Below, in pieces: positions 9,055 to 16,337 of a DNA stretch of 49,731 nt (the stretch's first letter is position 1; every line of letters begins with the position of its first letter). The DNA is from Rhodothermales bacterium (GTDB taxonomy: Bacteria; Bacteroidota; Rhodothermia; Rhodothermales; JABDKH01). The position numbers and the translations under genes were made by a program. Below the pieces are notes generated by a model, which ran no database searches, had not been told where the DNA came from, and saw only the letters and a list, made by a program, of their open reading frames with translations. The DNA lies in assembly GCA_013002165.1 (NCBI GenBank), contig JABDKO010000122.1, forward strand, positions 1 to 49,731, given 5' to 3'.

Positions 9055-9801
9055 GCGTTCGCGTCGGCCGATGAACCCCATCATGCGCCCCGTCTTTCCA
9101 GCATGTGCCCGGTGCGAAAAGAATCGAGTAGAGTCGCGAAAGGTGCAGCTATCCGATAGCTCAATTCTGTCCGCCTGCAGTCCCTCGTCTTTCAGACACG
9201 CAAGAATATATGCCTTAAGATCGATGTGTGGTTTGATACCGCTACGATCCACATATTTATCAGGAAACTGTTGAGCGACCTCCTCACCCACCTCGAAGTG
9301 ATCATTGGAAATGCACGGTCCTACGTAGGCTCTGATAGTCGCGGTGTCCGCTCCCAGACTTTCCATCTTCCGAATTGTACTACCGACAATTCCGCCTGCA
9401 GCTCCACGCCACCCGGCGTGACATGCACCGATGACGCCATTCACGTCATCAGCAAAGAGAACGGCAGCGCAGTCCGCTGCAGTGATGCACAGAAATAGAT
9501 CAGGAACGGAAGAGACTAATCCGTCACACTTCGGGACAAATCCAGGCGAATCCACGACGACAATCTGTGTACCGTGTACCTGTCCCGCTGTAACCAGTTC
9601 GTTCAGTGCAATGCCGAAATGCCCGAAAAATATTTCCCGATTCCTTTCAACCAGCTCGCGAGAATCTTCCACACTGTAGCTAAGATTCAAGCTGGACAAA
9701 TGTCCCTCGCTTACACCGCCGTTACGGGTGCTGAAGCCGGCAATCACCTGCGGAGTGAAAATGACCGGTATTTGAAAGTCGGTTTGCCTGGAGTCTTCCA
9801 C
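9046..9801 (-). CDS. pgeF: Peptidoglycan editing factor / purine nucleosidase-type multicopper-oxidase-fold enzyme
   Basis: The 251-residue protein is a YfiH/PgeF (DUF152, laccase-domain) member. It has the invariant zinc-site residues His76 (GQVHGTQIV), Cys111 (TAADCAAVLF) and His128 (GACHAGWRGAAGG), and ends with FFSHRAHAGKTGRMMGFIG. Family members remove misincorporated residues from muropeptide precursors and/or act on purine nucleosides; which applies here cannot be told. Start is GTG at 9801. An in-frame CTG at 9807 sits at better spacing from an AGGA and is an alternative. Confidence 0.93.
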   Translation of the reverse strand: MEDSRQTDFQIPVIFTPQVIAGFSTRNGGVSEGHLSSLNLSYSVEDSRELVERNREIFFGHFGIALNELVTAGQVHGTQIVVVDSPGFVPKCDGLVSSVPDLFLCITAADCAAVLFADDVNGVIGACHAGWRGAAGGIVGSTIRKMESLGADTATIRAYVGPCISNDHFEVGEEVAQQFPDKYVDRSGIKPHIDLKAYILACLKDEGLQADRIELSDSCTFRDSTRFFSHRAHAGKTGRMMGFIGRRERSV

Positions 9802-9848
9802 GTGCAGCCCGGTTTCCTAACTGGTTGATGAAGTTGATCGGCTGCGTG

Positions 9849-10940
9849 CTAAATCTGTCGGGACATGTGCACGAATCTCTGGTATTCTCGTTTCAACAGT
9901 TGCTGAAAATGATGCACTCCTGCCTCTGTATCTACCGAAAAGCGGCCCTTGTCATACGCAACAGAACGCAATCCGTGTTGAACGTGTTCGCAGATTTCAA
10001 TGTCTTCCCATTGCACGCGGTCGGCAAACTCCTGGTCGTCCTCTATCAGCTTTTTAGCAGCGGGAGAGCTGATATCAGAATAGTAATAGTCGAAAATGAC
10101 GCGCGTCATCTCCGTACTTACCGGGACGATTGCATTAATCTGCAGGCGTCCGGGTAATATGTTAAACATGGTGTTCGGGAAGATAAAGTAGTAGTACGCC
10201 CTGTCGCTAGCATCTTCCTGGAAAGGTGCATGCTGTAATGAATAGTGGTCAAAGGTTTCCGTCTCGTAGTCAGCGTAACTCAACGCGTCGCACAGTTCCG
10301 GATGAACCAGAGGCAAATGGTATCCCTCCAGGTAGTTATCTACGTATACTTTCCAGTTGCATTTGACATCGTATGACATACGATTACTGTACGCCAGTTT
10401 CCCGGGTTGCAAAGGAGATATGGTCTCCTCAATACCGTGGAAGATGGTTTCCAGTGGTGCCGCCGATCCGCCTGGATTTACAAATACCATTCCCTGCCAG
10501 ATATCGGCGCGCAGCGGTGTCAGCCCAAAGTCCGCTTTGTCAAACAAGTCCGTTCTTTCGAACCTCGGAACACCGCGGAGCGATCCATCCAGTTTGTACG
10601 TCCAGCCGTGATATTTGCACTGAAGCATTCTTATGTGCCCGCAGAATTCTGTTTCAAGCGGGCCGCCGCGGTGTTTGCAAACATTATAGTAAGCCTTGAG
10701 CCGTCCGGCTTCGTCGCGCGTCAGAATAACCGGATCTCCGGAAGCTATTCCGGTGATGAAGTCCCCGGTTTTACCCACGTGTTCGGCCGGGCCGATATAT
10801 TGCCAGTTGTGGTGGTAAACGAATCGCAGATCGACATCGTGATACCTTTGGTCCGTGTACCACGCCGACGGAATTGTTGAAGCCTGTTCGAGTGGCTCGT
10901 TAACTAGTTCGGAGGGAGGAAACAGGGAATGTTTCTGCAT
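9849..10940 (-). CDS. Rieske non-haem iron oxygenase, large subunit
   Basis: The 363-residue protein has a Rieske [2Fe-2S] centre, C88-x-H90 and C108-x2-H111 (CKHRGG, CKYHGWTY). It also has a mononuclear iron site, with DNYLEGYHLPLVH giving His208 and His213, and Asp313 in WEDIEICEHVQHGL. The pattern matches the alpha-subunit family that includes choline/carnitine monooxygenases and glycine-betaine demethylase GbcA. No reductase or ferredoxin gene is adjacent, so electrons must come from elsewhere. Substrate unresolved. It ends 47 nt from pgeF on the same strand. Confidence 0.92.
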   Translation of the reverse strand: MQKHSLFPPSELVNEPLEQASTIPSAWYTDQRYHDVDLRFVYHHNWQYIGPAEHVGKTGDFITGIASGDPVILTRDEAGRLKAYYNVCKHRGGPLETEFCGHIRMLQCKYHGWTYKLDGSLRGVPRFERTDLFDKADFGLTPLRADIWQGMVFVNPGGSAAPLETIFHGIEETISPLQPGKLAYSNRMSYDVKCNWKVYVDNYLEGYHLPLVHPELCDALSYADYETETFDHYSLQHAPFQEDASDRAYYYFIFPNTMFNILPGRLQINAIVPVSTEMTRVIFDYYYSDISSPAAKKLIEDDQEFADRVQWEDIEICEHVQHGLRSVAYDKGRFSVDTEAGVHHFQQLLKREYQRFVHMSRQI

Positions 10941-10952
10941 TGGTATTACAGA

Positions 10953-11840
10953 CTAGCGCTTTGCAAGGTGTTCTTGCAGAATCTGCCGAACTGTATCGAC
11001 GGGCATCTCCTCATTCGTCCATAGCTTGAACGATGCAGCGGCCTGCCAGATCAACATTTCCAGTCCGTTCAAGGTTTCAGCACCCATGTTTTCCGCTTCA
11101 GCCAGGAGGCGCGTTTTTTCAGGTGCGTAAATGAGGTCATAAACGAGCTGACCCGAATGAAAATCCGTGGCAGTCTCCCACGGGGTCACGTCTGCGTTTG
11201 GCGCCATGCCCGCAGGTGTTGCATTGATGACCAGTCGGCTACTTCGGATACTGTCAGAAGCTTCCGCAAACGTCACGACAGCCATCTGGCAATCTCCTGC
11301 GATAGTGTCGAGCACATTTGCCGCAACAAGGCCTTTCTGGATATCGCGCACGACGAGTGTCAATGATTCAGGTTGGAAGTCCTTTAACAGCGCATAGCTC
11401 ACCGCCCTCGCGGCTCCGCCGGCTCCGAGGACTGCTACGGTGGAATTGATCAGGTTCGGGCGATAAAGATCAAGGGATCTGGTAAATCCCTCGATGTCCG
11501 TGTTGTCCCCGGAGATTCGACATCTGTCACCTGACCGATCAAAGGTGAGAGTGTTTACTGCGCCGATGAAACGAGCGTCTTCTGATGTAACATCAATTAG
11601 GTCGTGGACTTCTTGCTTATGGGGAACAGTCACATTGGACCCGGCAACTCCAAGGGCAGCCAGTCCTTCAATTGCTTGCTTCAGATTCCCGGGTTCTACA
11701 GCGGCGGTCACGTACGCGTAGTCAAGTCCGGCTGCAGCGAACGCCGCATTGTGAATGAGAGGAGACAGGGAGTGTGTCACCGGGTATCCGAGCAGGGTCA
11801 CGAGGCGTGTTGACCCCGTAATTTGTCTGTATTGGATCAC
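10953..11840 (-). CDS. aroE: Shikimate dehydrogenase
   Basis: The protein catalyses the NADPH-dependent reduction of 3-dehydroshikimate in aromatic amino acid synthesis. Starting at GTG 11840 gives 295 residues, close to family size. The frame stays open upstream to 12158, but that extension runs through a strong terminator and has no AroE similarity. Motifs: SLSP (24-27, substrate site), NVTVPHK with catalytic Lys75, GDNTD (111-115) and the Rossmann GAGGAARA (139-146). GGCAGG lies just before the GTG. It is followed 12 nt later by the Rieske gene on the same strand. Confidence 0.93.
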   Translation of the reverse strand: MIQYRQITGSTRLVTLLGYPVTHSLSPLIHNAAFAAAGLDYAYVTAAVEPGNLKQAIEGLAALGVAGSNVTVPHKQEVHDLIDVTSEDARFIGAVNTLTFDRSGDRCRISGDNTDIEGFTRSLDLYRPNLINSTVAVLGAGGAARAVSYALLKDFQPESLTLVVRDIQKGLVAANVLDTIAGDCQMAVVTFAEASDSIRSSRLVINATPAGMAPNADVTPWETATDFHSGQLVYDLIYAPEKTRLLAEAENMGAETLNGLEMLIWQAAASFKLWTNEEMPVDTVRQILQEHLAKR

Positions 11841-11992
11841 TCGCCTGCCCGTTTTATTCGTTAACTGCACAACCCTGCCAAAATAATACCTGCATCGTTG
11901 GCGGGCACGCTTACTTTCGTACTCGCTGATAGATGCATGAGGCAGAACAGACATGCGAGTGCACCACGGCACCCGGATCTTGACAAAACAGA

Positions 11993-12039
11993 AACCCCCG
12001 GTACAATTCGTCAGAACAAATGACGTTGTACCGGGGGTT
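11993..12039 (-). terminator. Strong hairpin terminator after the orphan lipoprotein gene
   Basis: A 14-bp perfect outer stem (11993-12006 with 12026-12039, arm AACCCCCGGTACAA) is extended by an inner CGTCA/TGACG stem (12009-12013 with 12021-12025). It lies 30 nt after the stop of the 12070-12930 lipoprotein gene and 150 nt before aroE, so aroE needs its own promoter. Confidence 0.75.
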
Positions 12040-12069
12040 CGCCCGCCGTGTTGTATTGCTTCGCTGTCC

Positions 12070-12930
12070 CTAGCTAGCTTGTGCCCGTAGCTCTCCTGAC
12101 TGCAGGTCGCTCTCGAAGCGGTCTCCCTCAATCGTAATTGTTGCTTCACCTTCCTCAATAACGATCGTGAAGCTTCGATCTATTTCGCGCTCGCCATATG
12201 CGTCGCCACGTTCGAATGTGACCAGAGCGTGGTACTCGCCTTCGATAGTGCCGCTAACCTTTTGTGACAAGTCGCGTCGGCTTCCTCTCGGACCTACGAG
12301 GTCGATAACATTGACCGACATCTCAAAGTCCAGCGTCCGCTTGGCGTTCTCTGTTTCCAGAGTATGGCTGCCTTCGCGAGCATACGTTCCGTTGACCGTG
12401 ATCTCCTCAGTATCAGTGCCTGTCGCAAGGAAATTTCCTGATACAGACTCTTTCTCAGCCTTGAAATTTGGAGTAATGAGTACTCCTTCTGCTTCAACAA
12501 TCGTCATCTCAATGGATGATGCCAGATTTCCGGACGTGTTGTAGAAGATCTGAGGGTTGTCCAGAGAGTCGCGGAACTGAATCTCAAACACCCGCTTGTG
12601 ATAGAGATAGCGCTCGTTTTCTGGTTCGCCAAGCTCGACCAGCCTGGTTACTGTCCATGTACCGGTTGAATCGTCATACTCCCGTGAGAAAAAGAAATCC
12701 GTTGATTTGCCGTTCCCATCCACGCTTCCATCCTGCGCCGCCTCGAATACACTCTGGACCTCTTCCATGAGTCCACCCGTGTCTTCGCCCTGCAGGACAG
12801 CAATAGATTCTGCTGCATCCTGATTGACAGCACTTATTTCTTCGTCTACAACCGAATTCGAATCGCAACCTATTGCGACAAACACCATCGTCGCGAGAAA
12901 TAGATTACCAGCCAGTTTATATCGTTTCAT
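12070..12930 (-). CDS. Lipoprotein of unknown function
   Basis: The 286-residue protein has a signal peptide ending in VAIGC (Cys22). An acidic helical region (residues 30-70) is followed by a beta-rich domain with alternating charged strands (FEIQFRDSL, IEMTIVEAEGV, GTIEGEYHALVTFER, SFTIVIEEGEATITIEGD). I do not recognise a family. The design, an N-terminal linker plus a beta-sandwich without cysteines or metal motifs, suggests a structural or binding lipoprotein on the periplasmic side. It is monocistronic, with its own terminator. Confidence 0.8.
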   Translation of the reverse strand: MKRYKLAGNLFLATMVFVAIGCDSNSVVDEEISAVNQDAAESIAVLQGEDTGGLMEEVQSVFEAAQDGSVDGNGKSTDFFFSREYDDSTGTWTVTRLVELGEPENERYLYHKRVFEIQFRDSLDNPQIFYNTSGNLASSIEMTIVEAEGVLITPNFKAEKESVSGNFLATGTDTEEITVNGTYAREGSHTLETENAKRTLDFEMSVNVIDLVGPRGSRRDLSQKVSGTIEGEYHALVTFERGDAYGEREIDRSFTIVIEEGEATITIEGDRFESDLQSGELRAQAS

Positions 12931-13312
12931 TTGCCTTTACCGTGTTCCTTGTTCAAATATCGTAAATCTTGCGTGCTCATCCTTTGTGTGTCAGCACCCC
13001 CATTATATCGGCCGACGCGTATCCGAGATGTCACGAAACTGCAACGAATGTGATGTAAAACCGGCAGGGTTGTGTGCCGAGAGTGTGGCCTGGAAAGGTT
13101 CGAGCGATAAAAGGATCAAACTCGGTCTCGATTCAAGACAATTAGGGTCTTTACGACAATATCTCATTGGGATTTGAAACCATTATTCAGAAAAAGAAGC
13201 TTTTTCCTGACTGCAATCTTGTTCTTTTCTCATTTGAGTGGTAGCCTTATTCGATTGGGCCGCCAGGAGGCAATGCCAGATAGTCATTTAGTCAAATCAG
13301 ATTAGAGGGGTT
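12931..13312. other. 382-nt divergent intergenic region between the orphan lipoprotein and glutamate dehydrogenase
   Basis: Apart from the weak 49-codon frame at 13028-13177 nothing convincing is visible. An A/T-only palindromic stretch around 13191-13207 (AAAAAG/CTTTTT) is too weak to call a terminator. The region must hold the promoters of both divergent genes; no clear consensus was seen. A purine-rich GAGGGG (13305-13310) immediately precedes the gdh ATG. Confidence 0.5.
13028..13177 (+). CDS. Possible 49-residue ORF with Fnr-like cysteine cluster
   Basis: A short frame from ATG 13028 encodes MSRNCNECDVKPAGLCAESV and then about 29 residues. C5-x2-C8-x7-C16 resembles the N-terminal iron-sulfur cluster segment of Crp/Fnr regulators, but no cAMP-binding or DNA-binding domain follows in any frame before gdhA. 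It may be a remnant, a tiny metal-binding protein, or chance. Confidence 0.2.
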   Translation: MSRNCNECDVKPAGLCAESVAWKGSSDKRIKLGLDSRQLGSLRQYLIGI

Positions 13313-14722
13313 ATGTCGAGCGACATCAGTTTTCTTGAACAAGTGAACCTTATGTTCGATAAGGCGGCACGTTTTACGGACCATACCGGTGGTTTGCTGA
13401 GGCAAATCAAAATGTGCAACAGCGTTTATGCAATGGAATTCCCCTTGCAACGAGACAACGGGGAAATAGAAACCATCCAAGCGTGGCGTGCCGAGCACAG
13501 TCAGCACAAGCTACCCACAAAGGGCGGTATCCGCTACGCGAGTAATGTCAACGAAGACGAAGTACGGGCTCTCGCGACACTGATGACGTACAAATGTGCC
13601 ATCGTCGACGTCCCGTTCGGGGGAGCCAAAGGTGGCATAAAGATTAGCACAAGAGAGTACAGTGCGAACGAACTCCAAAAAATCACGCGTCGCTACGCTT
13701 ACGAATTGACACGTAAGAATTTTATTGGACCCGGGATCGATGTCCCGGCCCCTGACTACGGAACGAGTGGCCGTGAGATGGCGTGGATCCTCGACACATA
13801 CAACTCGCTGACGACAGAACCTCTGAACGCACTAGCCTGCGTTACCGGAAAACCTGTTGGACAGGGGGGTATTCGCGGCCGCACGGAGGCTACTGGCCGT
13901 GGTGTGTATATCGGCATCCGTGAGGCCTGTGGATACAAGGAAGACATGGATAAACTTGGACTCACCCCGGGGCTGAAAGGAAAAACTGTCATTATCCAGG
14001 GACTTGGCAACGTGGGCTATTTTGCTGCCAAATTCCTCGAAGAAGGTGGCTGCACAATAGTTGGTATTGGTGAATACGAAGGTGCGATCTACAGTAAAGA
14101 TGGATTCAAGCTGGAAGATGTCGTAAATCACCGCAAAGAGACGGGCTCAATAATGGGATTCCCGGGAGCGGAAAATATCGAGTCATCAAAAGACATACTC
14201 GAGTATCAGTGCGACATCCTTGTCCCAGCTGCTCTTGAGGGTCAGATCACAGAGCACAACGCTGATCGCGTTAAGGCGAAGATTATTGCAGAGGGCGCCA
14301 ACGGGCCGACCACATCAGAGGCAGACAAGATCCTGCTTGGTAAAGGTTGCCTCATCCTCCCCGATGTTTACCTGAACGCTGGTGGAGTTACCGTTTCGTA
14401 TTTCGAATGGTTGCGTAATCTCTCGCATGTCAGATTTGGTCGGATGAACCGGCGATTCGAACAATCATCTGCGTCCAACATTCTGTCTGCGGTTGAAAAG
14501 CTGACTGGAAGAAACTTTACGGAAGGCGACAGGTCGAGCGTCGCAATCGGCGCTACCGAAGTTGATCTTGTAAACTCCGGCCTGGAGGAAACGATGATCA
14601 ATGCATACGTCGAGATCCGGGCAATCGCCATAGCAAAGGACACGGACCTGAGAACAGCTGCATTTTTCAATGCGATCGATAAGGTTGCCAAGTCGTATGC
14701 AGAGATGGGCATTTGGCCATAA
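13313..14722 (+). CDS. gdhA: Glutamate dehydrogenase (Glu/Leu/Phe/Val dehydrogenase family)
   Basis: The 469-residue cytosolic enzyme interconverts glutamate and 2-oxoglutarate plus ammonia. Substrate site: KGGIRYA (70-76), Lys94 in MTYK and catalytic Lys106 in the signature PFGGAKGGI. The Rossmann domain has [17 protein letters not shown] and, at the end of beta-2, GIGEYEG with Glu. The length is about 40 residues more than hexameric bacterial enzymes of ~420, mostly in the C-terminal third ([12 protein letters not shown] onward). Cofactor preference (NAD or NADP) is not certain from sequence. It stands alone. Confidence 0.93.
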   Translation: MSSDISFLEQVNLMFDKAARFTDHTGGLLRQIKMCNSVYAMEFPLQRDNGEIETIQAWRAEHSQHKLPTKGGIRYASNVNEDEVRALATLMTYKCAIVDVPFGGAKGGIKISTREYSANELQKITRRYAYELTRKNFIGPGIDVPAPDYGTSGREMAWILDTYNSLTTEPLNALACVTGKPVGQGGIRGRTEATGRGVYIGIREACGYKEDMDKLGLTPGLKGKTVIIQGLGNVGYFAAKFLEEGGCTIVGIGEYEGAIYSKDGFKLEDVVNHRKETGSIMGFPGAENIESSKDILEYQCDILVPAALEGQITEHNADRVKAKIIAEGANGPTTSEADKILLGKGCLILPDVYLNAGGVTVSYFEWLRNLSHVRFGRMNRRFEQSSASNILSAVEKLTGRNFTEGDRSSVAIGATEVDLVNSGLEETMINAYVEIRAIAIAKDTDLRTAAFFNAIDKVAKSYAEMGIWP

Positions 14723-14800
14723 ACACTGATCTGGCGTCCATCTCAAGCAATGTTGCCCGGGCAACACCTCAGAGCTGGTGATTCTCAATCCGGATACTCC

Positions 14801-15592
14801 ATGATAATTCGTCTGGTGATTGTTTCTGTCTGTGTTCTGATCATCTCGTGCACAGAGTCGAAAACATCGGAAGACCCGGTTAACCAACCGCAAGATGCAC
14901 TTGATCTCGGACTCGAGAGGCACGGTGGGTTGGATAGATTTCGATCGTACAGCACACTGGAGTTTACCCTTACCCAGGGTGACAATTCTGAACGTCACAT
15001 CGTCGACCTCCGGACGCGGAAAACAAGGATGGAGGGTGGCGGCTACACGGTTGGGTTTGACGGTGTGAATGCCTGGGTCCACGAACACGGTTCAAAATAT
15101 GAGCGTAACCCGCGATTCTATAACGGGCTCTACTTTTATTTCTTCGCTATTCCCTTCGTTCTGGCTGATCCGGGAGCGAACAGGGAGTTACTACCCGACT
15201 CCGAGATCGACGGAGTTTCGTACAAACCGGTAAAGGTTTGGTATGACGTGGGTACTGGCGAATCGGCGAACGACTATTATATCGCTAACTTTAATTCCGA
15301 CAGTGGCCTGCTCGAGTTTGTTCAATATACGGTCACGTTTCGATCGGGTGAACCGAGCGACAATTACAATGCTCAGCGCTACCTCGACTGGACCACTGTT
15401 GACGGATTGCTGGTCCCGGGAAGGCTAGACGCATATCACTGGGACGAAGCGACGAGTTCATTCGGTGATAAACGGGGCAGCAGTATTTTTACAAATATCG
15501 AGTTTGCAGATACAGAGACATCGCCTGAACTATTTGATGCACCGGACGAGGCTGTGCTGTTTCCTCCAGTAGAGCTCAGTAGCGATAAATGA
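14801..15592 (+). CDS. Lipoprotein resembling DUF6503 family
   Basis: From ATG 14801 the protein is 263 residues with signal peptide MIIRLVIVSVCVLIISC (lipidated Cys17). An upstream ATG at 14750 only adds 17 polar residues before the signal. The body is beta-rich with ALDLGLERHGGLDRFRSYS, TRKTRMEGG, YFFAIPFVLADPG and YYIANFNSDSGLLEFVQYTV. This resembles the DUF6503/LolA-like proteins of Bacteroidota (family name from memory, moderate certainty). The ATGA overlap with the following cupin gene indicates co-translation. Confidence 0.85.
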   Translation: MIIRLVIVSVCVLIISCTESKTSEDPVNQPQDALDLGLERHGGLDRFRSYSTLEFTLTQGDNSERHIVDLRTRKTRMEGGGYTVGFDGVNAWVHEHGSKYERNPRFYNGLYFYFFAIPFVLADPGANRELLPDSEIDGVSYKPVKVWYDVGTGESANDYYIANFNSDSGLLEFVQYTVTFRSGEPSDNYNAQRYLDWTTVDGLLVPGRLDAYHWDEATSSFGDKRGSSIFTNIEFADTETSPELFDAPDEAVLFPPVELSSDK

Positions 15593-16089
15593 GAACGGCA
15601 GCTTACTGGGTTGAGAAGCTCAACCTGTCACCGCACCCAGAGGGTGGACATTTCCGGGAGGTGTACAGGTCGGATGAGTCGATTCGCGAACATGCACTGC
15701 CAGACCGTTATAGCGAATCGCGTCCTTTGTCTACATCGATTTATTTTCTTTTGAGCGGTAGCACATTTTCGGCATTCCACCGCTTACGCTCCGATGAGGT
15801 CTGGCATTTCTATGATGGTGCACCGGTTACCATCCACAGTATTGACCGTTACGGTAATCTTGAGGAGAGAACCCTTGGTGCGGATGTACAGGCAAACATG
15901 TCGTTTCAGTTGATCGTTCGGAGGGAAACCTGGTTTGCAGCTGAGACCAAAGAGCCAGGCTATTCACTTGTAGGGTGCACGATGGCGCCCGGCTTCTCAT
16001 TTAACGACTTCGATCTGGGCAAGGCGGACGAGTTGACAAAGGCATATCCACAGCACAAATCACTGATCGAGCGTCTTACCCGGGTCTGA
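15589..16089 (+). CDS. Cupin-fold protein, DUF985 family
   Basis: The 166-residue protein has the DUF985 (cupin_5) hallmarks: LNLSPHPEGGHFREVYRS near the N-terminus, STSIYFLLSGSTFSAFHRLRSDEVWHFYDG in the middle, and GCTMAPGFSFNDFDLG near the C-terminus. His and Glu residues in HPEGGHF and DEVWHF are the likely metal ligands. Substrate and reaction are unknown for the family. Its ATG overlaps the stop of the preceding lipoprotein gene by 4 nt. Confidence 0.9.
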   Translation: MRTAAYWVEKLNLSPHPEGGHFREVYRSDESIREHALPDRYSESRPLSTSIYFLLSGSTFSAFHRLRSDEVWHFYDGAPVTIHSIDRYGNLEERTLGADVQANMSFQLIVRRETWFAAETKEPGYSLVGCTMAPGFSFNDFDLGKADELTKAYPQHKSLIERLTRV

Positions 16090-16247
16090 TTTGAGGGTTG
16101 CAAGATCTGCAACCTCTCTTGGGATCGAGTACCGGGCGAACTGAAGGTTACATTGAGCGCAAAACGTCCGAGGGTGGAATCTGCATTCGCTTTGCAATTG
16201 ACTCTGCATGATGGCGTTCAGGATCAGCCTGAGGTTATTAAAACAGA

Positions 16248-16274
16248 AAGAGCCCGGCGGCTTGCCGGGCTCTT
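16248..16274 (-). terminator. Intrinsic terminator after nrdJ, possibly bidirectional
   Basis: An 11-bp perfect inverted repeat (16248-16258 with 16264-16274, arm AAGAGCCCGGC) has a 5-nt loop. On the minus strand it is followed by TGTTTTAAT, a reasonable U-tract, so it fits the end of nrdJ. It also lies 158 nt after the plus-strand cupin gene. Confidence 0.8.
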
Positions 16275-16337
16275 CTCTTGACCGCAATGCAGCTACATAC
16301 TATTTGCCGCTGTGTTCACCGTTCCGGTCAATGTGCA

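Noticed and set aside
11841-12158. 106-codon N-terminal extension of AroE
   Set aside because: It runs through the strong terminator at 11993-12039 and overlaps the orphan lipoprotein gene; the residues show no AroE similarity and the GTG at 11840 has a Shine-Dalgarno.
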